Position numbers and translations under genes: made by a program. A stretch of 54,217 nucleotides of DNA from Lachnospiraceae bacterium (GTDB lineage Bacteria > Bacillota > Clostridia > Lachnospirales > Lachnospiraceae). Under the pieces are notes generated by a model, which saw only the letters and a list, made by a program, of their open reading frames with translations, was not told the origin of the DNA and did not search any database. Shown here in pieces: positions 1 through 9,400 of this stretch (position 1 is its first letter; the number at the start of each line of letters is the position of its first letter). The DNA lies in the NCBI GenBank assembly GCA_017617545.1, contig JAFZVZ010000004.1, positions 1-54,217 on the forward strand. The letters run 5' to 3'.

Positions 1-510
1 GTCATAGTATCCCCCACTTTCTTCATAGACACAAGAATCATACACGTAATCACACCCATTACTCTTATTGTTTCTAATCCATGTTTCCGCTATGGCAATT
101 GCACTATTTTCACTAATTACATTTTCCCGATCTATACTTCCTACATTGATTTTACGCATTCCGCACAAAAGATTTGTGTTATATAAGAAAATGTACTCTG
201 TATTCTCTTCGTCTGCGTATACATCGTAGGTGCCATAAGAATCATCTCTGGAAGAAACCGACACGTTCCTGAGATTTTCCGTACGAACGTAATATACCGT
301 AATTAGGTTTGTTCCGTTATTGACAGCCCGTGTGATCGCTTTGTTTTCACTGTCATCGTAGTACGCTCCGTAAGCATCTTCATCCGGAACCGGCTCCGAA
401 CGCTTGGAGGAGTGATCCGCGATGACTGTTTTAACTATGAGCGCAGCAGCCACGATAACCACGACTGCAACAACGCCTGCTATCAATCGCATTCTGGTTT
501 CCTTACTCAT
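1..510 (-). CDS. Membrane-anchored protein of unknown function, 3' end cut by window edge
   Basis: The reading frame is open from the ATG at 508-510 to the window edge, giving 170 residues with no stop. Residues about 7-27 form one hydrophobic segment after a short basic N-terminus (MSKETRMR), so this is a signal anchor or uncleaved signal with the rest outside the cell. No lipobox is present. The exterior part is rich in Asp, Tyr and Asn and I recognise no domain. An AAGGAGAG ribosome site precedes the start. It lies 35 bp after the stop of the putative anti-sigma gene and is probably the third gene of that operon. A role in the same envelope-sensing circuit is inferred from position only. 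Confidence 0.75.
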   Translation of the reverse strand, partial: MSKETRMRLIAGVVAVVVIVAAALIVKTVIADHSSKRSEPVPDEDAYGAYYDDSENKAITRAVNNGTNLITVYYVRTENLRNVSVSSRDDSYGTYDVYADEENTEYIFLYNTNLLCGMRKINVGSIDRENVISENSAIAIAETWIRNNKSNGCDYVYDSCVYEESGGYYD

Positions 511-545
511 CTGCTCTCTCCTTGTTGATCATAAACGATAATTGA

Positions 546-1403
546 TTAGGGCATCTCAGCCCACTTGGCATATGCTTCAAAATAACCGATCACTTCCTGA
601 AGCGTCATTCCATTACTGAGTTTTTTCTTCGGTACCGCATTTTCCTTTGCGGTAAGCTCCCTGCCGGTTGCACTCTCCGCAATCTGATCGACCAATTCAT
701 TCAAATGATAGATTGCAATGAACGAAGCACATTCATCTTTGGAAACGGATAATATCCCGTTGTCGATTGTCCAGTATTCCGCCTTGCCTTTATCATCATA
801 TCCCGTCAGATATCCGATTCCACCCTGAAACAGAAGATTGATCAAAACCATATCGTGTGACACAAAATCTGCGACAGCCCCCTCGGGGACAAGAATTGCG
901 GTGAGACTGTTGATCTTACTGATTTTCTTACCATCGACATCGGTTCCCTGAAGATTCTCCGTATCCGCATGAAAGGAATAATATACCGAACAGTTAACTC
1001 TGACACAATTCACATAAGAATCCCCGGATAAATACAGTTTTACAGATTCTGAAGTCTCCTCAAGGTTCTCAAGAATTATGTACGGAGTCCATACATATCC
1101 TGCCGCAAGTATTGGCTCTGTCGGATTTGTTATTCCCGATCTCTTTTCCCCCAACATGTAACCATTGTGCTCATCGGGCTTTTCAGTTACCATGGTGATG
1201 CTTTCTGAAGCATGTTTATTATTGTACGCCTTTATGCCCCACAAGCAAACTGCAACCAATACAAGGAGACTCGCAGCTGATATTACAGATAATAGCAGCC
1301 GCCTGGTTTTCCTTTTCTTTTTGATCAGTTCTACATCAGCAAATTCCGTAACATGCCAATCATTGATATCACCGATTGCTTTCATTAATTCATCGGTATT
1401 CAT
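546..1403 (-). CDS. Putative membrane-bound partner (anti-sigma-like) of ECF sigma factor
   Basis: This 285-residue protein has about 35 cytoplasmic residues, one transmembrane helix (about 36-56) and a roughly 225-residue exterior domain. That is the topology of many anti-sigma factors. Its ATG overlaps the sigma gene stop by 4 bp (ATGA), so the two are translationally coupled. The cytoplasmic part has no HxxxCxxC zinc anti-sigma motif, so it is not a classical ZAS protein. The exterior part contains several Tyr/Ile-rich beta-like stretches and no domain I can name. Acting as the regulator of the upstream sigma factor is an inference from overlap and topology. It could instead be an effector controlled by it. 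Confidence 0.7.
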   Translation of the reverse strand: MNTDELMKAIGDINDWHVTEFADVELIKKKRKTRRLLLSVISAASLLVLVAVCLWGIKAYNNKHASESITMVTEKPDEHNGYMLGEKRSGITNPTEPILAAGYVWTPYIILENLEETSESVKLYLSGDSYVNCVRVNCSVYYSFHADTENLQGTDVDGKKISKINSLTAILVPEGAVADFVSHDMVLINLLFQGGIGYLTGYDDKGKAEYWTIDNGILSVSKDECASFIAIYHLNELVDQIAESATGRELTAKENAVPKKKLSNGMTLQEVIGYFEAYAKWAEMP

Positions 1404-1957
1404 AGCGTTACACCGTTCCCTTTCAAATAGGCTTTCAATTTCTCCCGAATACGATTCAGTCGCGTTCGCACGGCGCCCTCTCTCAGACCCGACAGTTCCG
1501 CCAGTATCTCATAGGAGTCCAAGTACCAATATCGACGAACAAACAACATACGATTCGTTTTCGAGAGCGTATCAAGGAAGGCATCTATGAGTTTGGAAAG
1601 CTCCTCTGTCATGATTTCATCAACAGAACTGCTCTCCGCGCACAGGAGGTTTTCCAATTCTTCAATGCTGACGGCATAGTTCCCTTTTCTTTTTTGTGCG
1701 TGATCATGTTTATACCTGTCAACAGATACTCTCCGAACAAGCCGGCACACGAACGCTTTCAATGAATCCGGACGGTTCGGCGGGATTGCGTTCCAAACTT
1801 TCAGATATGCATCATTGACGCACTCCTCCGCATCCCGTTCGTCTCCTAAAACGTTCATGGAAACGCTCTTACATAATCTGCCGTATTTTTCAGACAGTTC
1901 AACAATCGCACGTTCCGAGCGCTCAAAGAACAGCTCGATAATCTTACTGTCATCCAT
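1400..1957 (-). CDS. ECF-type RNA polymerase sigma factor
   Basis: This 185-residue protein has the two-domain layout of extracytoplasmic-function sigma factors. A sigma-2 region occurs around residues 10-75, with ERDAEECVNDAYLKVWNAIP as the recognisable segment. A sigma-4 helix-turn-helix lies around 125-180 and includes GLREGAVRTRLNRIREKLK. It would direct RNA polymerase to a small envelope-stress type regulon. The start is the ATG preceded by CGGAGGTAG. A promoter (2019-2048) lies just upstream. The coupled downstream membrane protein is the likely signal input. The family call is firm; the regulon is unknown. Confidence 0.92.
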   Translation of the reverse strand: MDDSKIIELFFERSERAIVELSEKYGRLCKSVSMNVLGDERDAEECVNDAYLKVWNAIPPNRPDSLKAFVCRLVRRVSVDRYKHDHAQKRKGNYAVSIEELENLLCAESSSVDEIMTEELSKLIDAFLDTLSKTNRMLFVRRYWYLDSYEILAELSGLREGAVRTRLNRIREKLKAYLKGNGVTL

Positions 1958-2018
1958 AATAACAACTACCTCCGTAATGCCTTCACTTCTTCAGTCGAAA
2001 AATAAAGTCATTTGTTAC

Positions 2019-2048
2019 ATTCTACATGTAATAAGTGGATTCCGTCAA
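2019..2048 (-). promoter_or_regulatory. Promoter of the ECF sigma operon
   Basis: On the minus strand TTGACG (2043-2048) is followed after 18 bp by TAGAAT (2019-2024). An inverted repeat TTACAT-5-ATGTAA (2015-2031) overlaps the -10 box and could be a regulator site. Whether the sigma factor recognises its own promoter cannot be told from one site. Confidence 0.5.
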
Positions 2049-2054
2049 TTGAAG

Positions 2055-2081
2055 AACGCGCAGGCGATTTGCCTGCGCGTT
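2055..2081 (-). terminator. Hairpin downstream of thrS
   Basis: An 11-bp perfect stem, AACGCGCAGGC paired with GCCTGCGCGTT around a 5-nt loop, follows the thrS stop. The U tract on the minus strand is weak (CTTCAATTG), so termination may be inefficient. The -35 of the sigma promoter lies right beyond it. Confidence 0.6.
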
Positions 2082-2107
2082 ACGGAAAATGTTGTTATAT
2101 CCGAAGA

Positions 2108-4066
2108 TTACTCTTCCACTTCAATCTTGCGGATTACCTTGTTGTCGATCTCCTCGCGTAGTGCAGCGATGAACTCCGGCAGAGCCTTCGCGCCCTCGTC
2201 CCCGAGGTAACGGCTGCGGACGGACACAAGGCCCTCTTCCGCCTCCTTTGCGCCGACGACAAGCATGTACGGGATACGCTCAAGACGTGCCTCACGGATC
2301 TTGTAGCCGATCTTCTCGGAACGGCTGTCTGCCGTAGCAAGAATGCCGGCCTTCTTCAGCTCAGCGCGCACGGAATCAGCGTAGTCGTTGTATTTTTCGG
2401 AAATCGGAAGCACACGGACCTGCTCCGGGCAGAGCCACGTCGGGAACTGACCTGCGTAGTGCTCGATCAGCCATGCGAGCGTACGCTCGTAGCAGCCCAT
2501 CGAGGTGCGGTGGATGATCCACGGCTGTGCCTTGTTGCCGTCGGCATCGATGTAGTACATACCGAACTTCTGGGCACTCTCGCAGTCGAGCTGGATCGTC
2601 ACCATCGTGTCTTCCTTGCCGTATACATTTTTCGCCTGGATATCGATCTTCGGTCCGTAAAATGCGGCTTCGCCGTCGGCTTCCGTAAACTTGATGCCGT
2701 TCTTGTTCATGACATCGCGGAGGTACTGCTGCGTCGAGTTCCAATACTCCTCATCGCCCTCGTACTTCTCCTTGTTCTCGGGATCCCACTTGGACAGACG
2801 ATACGTCACGTCACCGTCGATACCGAGCGTCTTCATGACATAGTTCGCGAGCTCAACGCATCTCGTCAGCTCTTCCTCGGCCTGGTCCGGACGGAGCACG
2901 ATGTGGCCCTCCGTGATCGTGAACTGGCGCACTCTCGTAAGGCCGTGCATCTCGCCGGAATCCTCGTTGCGGAACAGCGTACTCGTCTCGGACATGCGGT
3001 ACGGCAGGTCGCGGTAGGAACGCTGCTCATTCATGTACACATAGTACTGGAACGGGCACGTCATCGGACGAAGCGCCATGACTTCCTTGCCCTCGCCGGC
3101 ATCCTTGTTGAGGATGAACATGCCGTCCTGATAATGATCCCAGTGACCGGAGATCTTATACAGATCGGACTTCGCCATCAGAGGCGTTCTCGTGCGGACA
3201 TAGCCCCACTCGTTATCCTCAAGGTCCTCCATCCATCTCTGGAGCGTCATGATCATCTTCGTTCCCTTGGGCGTAAAGAGCGGCAGACCCTGGCCGATGA
3301 CATCCGCCGTCAGGAACAGCTTCATCTCGCGGCCGAGCTTGTTGTGGTCGCGCTTCTTGATATCCTCAAGGTGAGCGAGATACGCGTCGAGATCCGCAGA
3401 CTTCGTAAACGCCGTACCGTAGATACGCGTCAGCATCTTATTCTTCTCGCTGCCTCTCCAGTATGCTCCCGAGGACGAGATCAGCTTGAACGCCTTGATC
3501 GGTTTCGTGCTCATCAGATGAGGGCCGGCGCACAGGTCAACGAATCCTCCCTGATCGTAAAATGAGAGCTCCGCATCCTCGGGCAGATCGTTGATCAACT
3601 CCACCTTGTAGGGCTCGCCGCGCTTCTCCATGAGGTCGATCGCCTCCGCACGGGACAGCGTGAAACGCTTGAGTTCGTTGCCCTCCTTGATGATCTTCTT
3701 CATCTCCGCCTCGATGGCATCGAGAGCGGCACGGTCCAGCGGCTCCATGTCAAAGTCATAGTAGAAGCCGGTATCGATGGACGGGCCGATCGCGCACTTC
3801 GCATCGGGATACAGACGCTTCACAGCCTCCGCAAGCACGTGCGACGTGGTATGGCGGTAAGCCGCCTTGCCTGCCTCGTCGTTAAATGTCAGAATGTTCA
3901 GCGAGCAGTCGCTGTCAATGACGGTACGAAGGTCCTTGACCTTGCCGTCCACCTCGCCTGCGCAAGCCATGCGCGCAAGTCCTTCGCTCAGATCCGCAGC
4001 GATATCGATGATGCTCATCGGCTGCGCGTACTCTTTGAACGAGCCGTCCTTCAACGTGATCTTCAT
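2108..4066 (-). CDS. thrS: Threonyl-tRNA synthetase
   Basis: This 652-residue class II synthetase charges tRNA-Thr using ATP. It has the full layout. A TGS domain covers residues 1-62. The editing/SAD region includes HTTSHVLAEAVKRLYPDAKC. The catalytic core has the zinc-binding RPMTCPF motif, motif 2 around RMSETSTLFRNEDSGE, and motif 3 IHRTSMGCYERTLAW. An anticodon-binding domain ends the protein. Length matches the bacterial family. The start ATG is preceded by AAAGGAGAACCAAC. The T-box leader immediately upstream, with an ACC specifier, independently supports threonine as the substrate. Confidence 0.98.
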   Translation of the reverse strand: MKITLKDGSFKEYAQPMSIIDIAADLSEGLARMACAGEVDGKVKDLRTVIDSDCSLNILTFNDEAGKAAYRHTTSHVLAEAVKRLYPDAKCAIGPSIDTGFYYDFDMEPLDRAALDAIEAEMKKIIKEGNELKRFTLSRAEAIDLMEKRGEPYKVELINDLPEDAELSFYDQGGFVDLCAGPHLMSTKPIKAFKLISSSGAYWRGSEKNKMLTRIYGTAFTKSADLDAYLAHLEDIKKRDHNKLGREMKLFLTADVIGQGLPLFTPKGTKMIMTLQRWMEDLEDNEWGYVRTRTPLMAKSDLYKISGHWDHYQDGMFILNKDAGEGKEVMALRPMTCPFQYYVYMNEQRSYRDLPYRMSETSTLFRNEDSGEMHGLTRVRQFTITEGHIVLRPDQAEEELTRCVELANYVMKTLGIDGDVTYRLSKWDPENKEKYEGDEEYWNSTQQYLRDVMNKNGIKFTEADGEAAFYGPKIDIQAKNVYGKEDTMVTIQLDCESAQKFGMYYIDADGNKAQPWIIHRTSMGCYERTLAWLIEHYAGQFPTWLCPEQVRVLPISEKYNDYADSVRAELKKAGILATADSRSEKIGYKIREARLERIPYMLVVGAKEAEEGLVSVRSRYLGDEGAKALPEFIAALREEIDNKVIRKIEVEE

Positions 4067-4163
4067 GTTGGTTCTCCTTTCGTTGTCACGGTAATGTGTG
4101 CGTCGTCGGGATTTTCGTACTCATCGTTTTTTTGCACGGTATTTCCGCTAAATCAGTGAATAC

Positions 4164-4410
4164 AAAAAATCCCTGCCGACACTTTCGTATCAACAGGGAC
4201 GAATATACTTCGCGGTTCCACCCTATTTGGCCCATCTGTCGATGTGCCCTCTTCATTGAGACGATAACGGAGTCACCGGACCGTATTGGGGTCACTCGGG
4301 AGCGGTCTTCCGCACGGTTCTCGCCGGACGCTCTCAGCCTGCCTTCGCATGCGTCCTTCTCTGTTCGTGAAACCAGGAGTGCGTACTGCTTCTCCTTCAA
4401 CGTTTTATTT
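4164..4410 (-). promoter_or_regulatory. T-box leader (tRNA-Thr sensing) with terminator
   Basis: The conserved T-box bulge sequence AGGGTGGAACCGCG reads on the minus strand at 4211-4224. Upstream, the stem I loop-E element AGTA is at 4384-4387. The helix next to it pairs 4379-4383 with 4311-4315 (CGCAC/GTGCG) and places ACC, a threonine codon, at 4304-4306 in the specifier position. Downstream is the intrinsic terminator: a 12-bp stem with GAAA loop (4171-4198) followed by a U run (4164-4170). Uncharged tRNA-Thr would stabilise the antiterminator and allow thrS transcription. It occupies most of the 440-bp gene-free gap. Confidence 0.95.
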
Positions 4411-4416
4411 GAGACG

Positions 4417-4444
4417 ATTATAGCACCGAAACGAGGAAAGTCAA
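4417..4444 (-). promoter_or_regulatory. thrS promoter
   Basis: TTGACT (4439-4444), a 16-bp spacer and a consensus TATAAT (4417-4422) lie just upstream of the T-box leader. Transcription would start near 4410. Confidence 0.85.
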
Positions 4445-4506
4445 GCATTTTTCGAAGGAAACTCTCTCACCATGGTTTTCTCCCCCGGTCTGTGTTTCAT
4501 CAACAC

Positions 4507-6237
4507 CTAATTCGTCACCTCGTGCACGCCGTCCTCCTCCATGCGGAGCACGCGATCGCAGATGGAAAGCGCTGCCGGGCGGTGGGTCACGATCACGACG
4601 GTGCGGTCCGTGAGCGCGCGGAGGTTCTTAAGAAGAGTTGCCTCAGTCGCCTCATCCAGCGAACTTGTGGACTCGTCAAACATGAGAACCGGCGCGCCGG
4701 AGTAGATCGCTCTCGCGATCGCGATCCGCTGCATCTGGCCTTCCGAGAGGCCCGTTCCGTGCTCACCGAGCATTGTCTGAATGCCCTGCGCAAGCGTTCC
4801 GACGAACTCCTCCGCGCAGGCGATGCGAAGCGCCTCGTTCACGCGCTCGTCCGTGTCCGCGGCATCATCGGCGAAGGAAACGACCTCGCGTATGGTACCG
4901 CTCATCAACCGGTTTCCCTGCGGAACATACGCAAACAGTCTTCTGCTGCGTCCGTCAAGCGGCTTCTCGGTGCTGTCCCGGTTAAGCAGATACCGCTCTC
5001 CGGAGTCCGGCGTGTAGACACCCATCAGCAGACGTAAGATCGTTGATTTGCCGCATCCGCTCGGTCCCGTGAACGCGACATACTCTCCCTTTTTGATCGC
5101 CACCGAAATGTCCGAGAGCACGATCGGCATCTGATCCTTCGACGTGTCGTCCACGCGCTCGGAAGACGCGTAATAGGTATAGTTGACATCGCGGATCCCG
5201 AGTTCCGCGAGATCTGTCTGATAGTATTCCTGAATTTCCGACATCGGCAGAGCCTCGCCGTCGTAGTCGTCAGCGTACCGCTCGACCTCCATCAGACGCT
5301 CCGCGCTCGCTGTCATCGCGTAGTACCGCGGTAAGAACCCGCTCAGGTTCGCAAACGGCGCCTGGATCTGGCCGATCAACTGCAGCACGGCCGTCATCGT
5401 GCCGTACGTGATCGCCTTTGTCAGGATGCCGTACGCGCAGTAGCATGCACCGAACAGGTACATTCCGTGCATGGCCAGGCCAAAGCCCGCGCTGCACAGA
5501 TTCGAAAAATGATTTCGCTTCATCCGGGCGGCCCTGTGCTCGTTCATGGTCGCTTCCGCCGCTGCCGTCGTCTGCTCCTCCGCGACGTACGCCTTCACCA
5601 TCATCAGGCTCTCGATGCGCTCCTGCAGGAATACGCGTACCTTGCCGTCCTTCTCCTGGACATGCTTGTGAAGCCGCTTCAGCACCTTGCGGAACAGATA
5701 TGTAAGCCCTACCATCACGATGCCGCACGGCACCAGGATCACGGCAAATCTCCAATCAAAGATGATCAGCAGCACGACCGCTGCCACCAGCCGCACGATC
5801 ATGCCTGCGAGGTTCGGCAAAATGGTGATATATCCGTTCGCCACAACGACGGTATCGTTCGTCAGACGGTTCATCCACTCACCGGAATGCACTGCGCTTA
5901 CGCGCCCGTAGTCCTTCGCCATGAGCATGCGGAACAGTCGAAGCTTGAACAGATTCTCGATCGACGCCTGTCCCCTCTCTGTCAGCCATCGTATCATAGC
6001 GTTACAGAGCTGCTGAGCCACCGCAAGCACCGCGATCACGATGACACAGTACCAGAAACGCCGGCTGTCCCCCTTGGTCGCGTTGTCGACAAGGCGACGC
6101 AGCACGAGGGCGTAGCTGACGCTGATCAGGCTCACACCGACCTGAAACATCAGAAGCACCGCGACGTACCATTTTCTGCTTCCGGGCACGGAATACAGCC
6201 ATCGCATCACCGTTGTATTGTCACTCTTCTTACTCAC
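4507..6237 (-). CDS. ABC transporter half-molecule, fused permease and ATPase
   Basis: This 576-residue protein has an N-terminal six-helix exporter-type membrane domain (about 20-320) followed by a nucleotide-binding domain. The ATPase has Walker A GPSGCGKST near residue 390, signature LSEGQMQR near 496, Walker B VLMFDEST near 516 and an H-loop THR near 548. One polypeptide would homodimerise, or pair with an unseen partner, as in MsbA/lipid-peptide exporters. The start is GTG (MSKKSDN) with GGAG 12 bp upstream. No adjacent ABC partner is present. It is divergent from the GH2 gene. Substrate is unknown. Confidence 0.9.
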   Translation of the reverse strand: MSKKSDNTTVMRWLYSVPGSRKWYVAVLLMFQVGVSLISVSYALVLRRLVDNATKGDSRRFWYCVIVIAVLAVAQQLCNAMIRWLTERGQASIENLFKLRLFRMLMAKDYGRVSAVHSGEWMNRLTNDTVVVANGYITILPNLAGMIVRLVAAVVLLIIFDWRFAVILVPCGIVMVGLTYLFRKVLKRLHKHVQEKDGKVRVFLQERIESLMMVKAYVAEEQTTAAAEATMNEHRAARMKRNHFSNLCSAGFGLAMHGMYLFGACYCAYGILTKAITYGTMTAVLQLIGQIQAPFANLSGFLPRYYAMTASAERLMEVERYADDYDGEALPMSEIQEYYQTDLAELGIRDVNYTYYASSERVDDTSKDQMPIVLSDISVAIKKGEYVAFTGPSGCGKSTILRLLMGVYTPDSGERYLLNRDSTEKPLDGRSRRLFAYVPQGNRLMSGTIREVVSFADDAADTDERVNEALRIACAEEFVGTLAQGIQTMLGEHGTGLSEGQMQRIAIARAIYSGAPVLMFDESTSSLDEATEATLLKNLRALTDRTVVIVTHRPAALSICDRVLRMEEDGVHEVTN

Positions 6238-6304
6238 CGTTTCACTCAGCTCCGTCGCTTACTTTCAGTTCTTTCGGAAAATGTGTCCTCGACACAACAT
6301 GTTT

Positions 6305-6333
6305 ATTGTACCGAAGTGCCGGACTATCGTCAA
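6305..6333 (-). promoter_or_regulatory. Promoter of the ABC exporter gene
   Basis: TTGACG (6328-6333), 17-bp spacer and TACAAT (6305-6310) on the minus strand, leaving an approximately 60-nt leader that contains one copy of the CGGAAAATG word. Confidence 0.65.
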
Positions 6334-6382
6334 GGTTTTTATATACGTGTAGGTTCACACAATTTCCGCAAGGGTTTTCGGG

Positions 6383-6411
6383 TTGAAAACTCCTATTTTC
6401 CAAGTTATACT
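6383..6411 (+). promoter_or_regulatory. Promoter of the GH2 gene
   Basis: TTGAAA (6383-6388), 17-bp spacer, TATACT (6406-6411). The spacer contains CTATTTTCC, a copy of the window-wide recurring word core. The divergent ABC promoter is about 50 bp away. Confidence 0.7.
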
Positions 6412-6446
6412 GAGTAAAATACGTTGTTTTCCCGAAAGGATCATCC

Positions 6447-9400
6447 ATGGACAGACTTTTCAATGACAACTGGACCTTCGGCCTGTACTCACTCGAGGCT
6501 ACCGCGGAAGAGCTGCTCGCAGGTTCTGCTGCGCATCGCAAGGGAAGTTTTGCGCCGGTCGATCTGCCGCATGACTGGCTGATCTGCAACGTGAAGGATC
6601 TCTACCGCGACGGCATCGGATGCTATCGAAAGACCTTCTCAGTCAATCTCCATGAGGGCACGTACCCGCTGCAGTCCCCGCGCTTCTTTCTTCGGTTCGA
6701 GGGCGTCTATATGGATTCCCGGTGCTACGTGAACGGCCGGGAAGTCTTCTCATGGCCGTATGGCTACTCCACCTTCGGGTTTGAGATCACGCCGTACCTG
6801 CGTGAGGGAGACAATGAGCTCGTCGTCACCGTACGATACGAAAGCCCGAACACGCGCTGGTACTCGGGTGCCGGCATTTTCCGCAACGTATGGCTACAGG
6901 TCAAGCAGGATCCCTGCCTCGTCGCCGACGGCATCTACGCTGTCGCTACGCCTGTCTGTGAGGCTCGGAATGAAGACGGCGTATTCCCGGGCGAGAGCGT
7001 TCTCTCCGTCGATACGGAGATCACCTCTGCCTTCGATCCTCTCCGTGTACACGCGCCCGGCGCAGTGCAAACATATCTCCTCCGCCAGACGCTTCGCGAC
7101 GCCGACGGCAATATCATTGTTTCCACGGACGATGAATTTTCCTTCGCGGGAACGTCAACGGTACGCACGCAGACATTCACCGTTCCCGACGCGCATGCCT
7201 GGGATATTGACTGCCCGTATCTATATGAGCTTACTACTGAGCTGTTCCTACCGTGGGGTTCCCCGAGAGAATACGCTTTACTCGATTCCCACACGCTGCG
7301 CATCGGTTTCCGTTCCGTGCGGCTGGATCCCGACAACGGTTTCTTCTTGAACGGCCGCCATGTAAAGATCTGCGGAGCGTGTATGCACCACGACCTCGGT
7401 GCTCTCGGTGCCGCCGTCAACAAGGCCGCTACGAAGCGTCAGCTGCTCTCGCTCCTTTCGATGGGCGTGAACGCGGTTCGCACCTCCCACAACCCGCCCT
7501 CCGTAGAGTTCATGGACCTTTGCGATGAGCTCGGCATCCTCGTCGACTCCGAGGCGTTCGACATGTGGGAACTTCACAAGACAGATCACGACTACGCCGC
7601 CTTCTTCCGCGACCATTGGAAAGCGGATGTCGCCTCTTGGATCCGCCGTGACAGAAGCCGCCCTTCCGTCGTGTTCTGGAGCATCGGCAACGAGATCTAC
7701 GACACGCACACCGAGCGCGGTCTCATCGTCACACACGAGCTTCGCGACGAGGTTCGCCGCCACGATTTCCGTCACCACGCGTTCATCACCATCGGCTCGA
7801 ACTACGTCGCCTGGGAAGGCGCGCAGCGCTGCGCGGACCTTCTGGAAGCCTCAGGCTACAACTACCTTGAGCGTCTCTACGACGAGCACCATACGCGCTA
7901 CCCGCACTGGTGCATCTACGGAAGCGAGACGTCGTCGACCGTACAGAGCCGCGGTGTGTATCATTTTCCGGCTGACGTGCGCCTGCTGACATTTGAGGAC
8001 GGTCAATGCTCCTCGCTCTCCAACTGTTCGACCAACTGGGGCGCGAAGAACCCGACTGTCGTCATCACCGGCGACCGCGACGCTTCGTATTCGCTCGGAC
8101 AGTTCATCTGGACCGGGTGGGATTACATCGGCGAGCCCACTCCGTATCATTCGAAAAATTCGTTCTTCGGGCAGTGCGACACCGCCGGCTTCCCGAAGGA
8201 TTCGTACTACATCTACCAGTCCGGCTGGACAGACCCCGAGACCCACCCGATGGTGCACATCGTGCCGTACTGGGATTTCAATGACGGGCAAATGATCGAC
8301 GTGCAGGTATTCTCCAACTGCCCGAAGGTGGAACTGTTCTTTTGCGCGGATACCGACAGGGGAATGGCCGCTGCCGACCGCGCGAATCACCCTGCTTTGG
8401 GCACCTCCCTCGGAACGCGCGACATCGATGTGCTTCACGGTCAGAAGCTGCACGGCGAATGGCAGATTCCGTATCACCCGGGCAAGCTGACCGCGATCGC
8501 TTACGACACGGACGGCAACGTTGTTGCAACCGATGTTCAGCGCTCGTTCAGCGACCCTGCCTCGATCGTACTAACGCCGGACAAAACGACCATGACCGCG
8601 GACGGCGAAGATATGATCTTCGTCGCGGTTTCCACTGTCGATGCAGACGGAACTTTCGTCGGCGACGCCCGGAACCGCATGAACGTCACAGTCAGCGGCG
8701 CTGCCCGCCTCGTCGGCATGGACAACGGCGACAGCACCGATTACGACGAATACAAAGGTACATCCCGCAGACTCTTCTCCGGAAAGCTCCTTCTGATGCT
8801 CGCCGCCTGCAAGGAACCCGGCGAGATTTCCGTGAAGGTTTCCTCCGCGGGACTTCCGGACGCGGAGCTGCACCTGACCGCCGCCAAGGCTGACGCACCG
8901 GTCAATCCCGCGGTCTGCGCGACTGCAGCCAACACGCCGCGGATCGCAGACGAGCACATCCTCAGCGAGGTACCGATTCGCAAGATCGAGCTCTCCATTC
9001 AGGAAGACAACCCGGAGCTGACTCCCGATCGTCGGGAAATGACGGTGACCGCGAAGATTTTCCCCGCAAACGCATCGTTTGGGGATCTCTCGTTCCGCGT
9101 GATGACCGCGGAAGGCATCGATTCCGCAGCGATCCGCATCACGCCTCTGCCCGACGGGCGTTCCGCGAAGATCACCGCGCTCGGTGACGAGGAACGGTGC
9201 TTCCTCTATGTTTTCGCGAACAACGGCAAACCACACGCGGACGTGATCTCAAGCCTCGAATTACGCAGTTCCGGACTCGGCCGGGCGACGACCGATCCCT
9301 ACGAGTTCGTCAACGCCATCCGCTTTGACGCAAGCAACCAAAAGCCCTCGCTCAGCTTCGACGGCGGCGCATTTACCGCGGACGAACCGACGTGGCTTCG

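Larger units (their letters stand above)
4067..4506. other. Gene-free 440-bp gap (T-box region)
   Basis: It holds the thrS T-box leader, its promoter and about 60 bp beyond it before the ABC transporter stop. I see no small reading frame with a ribosome site in the rest. Confidence 0.8.
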
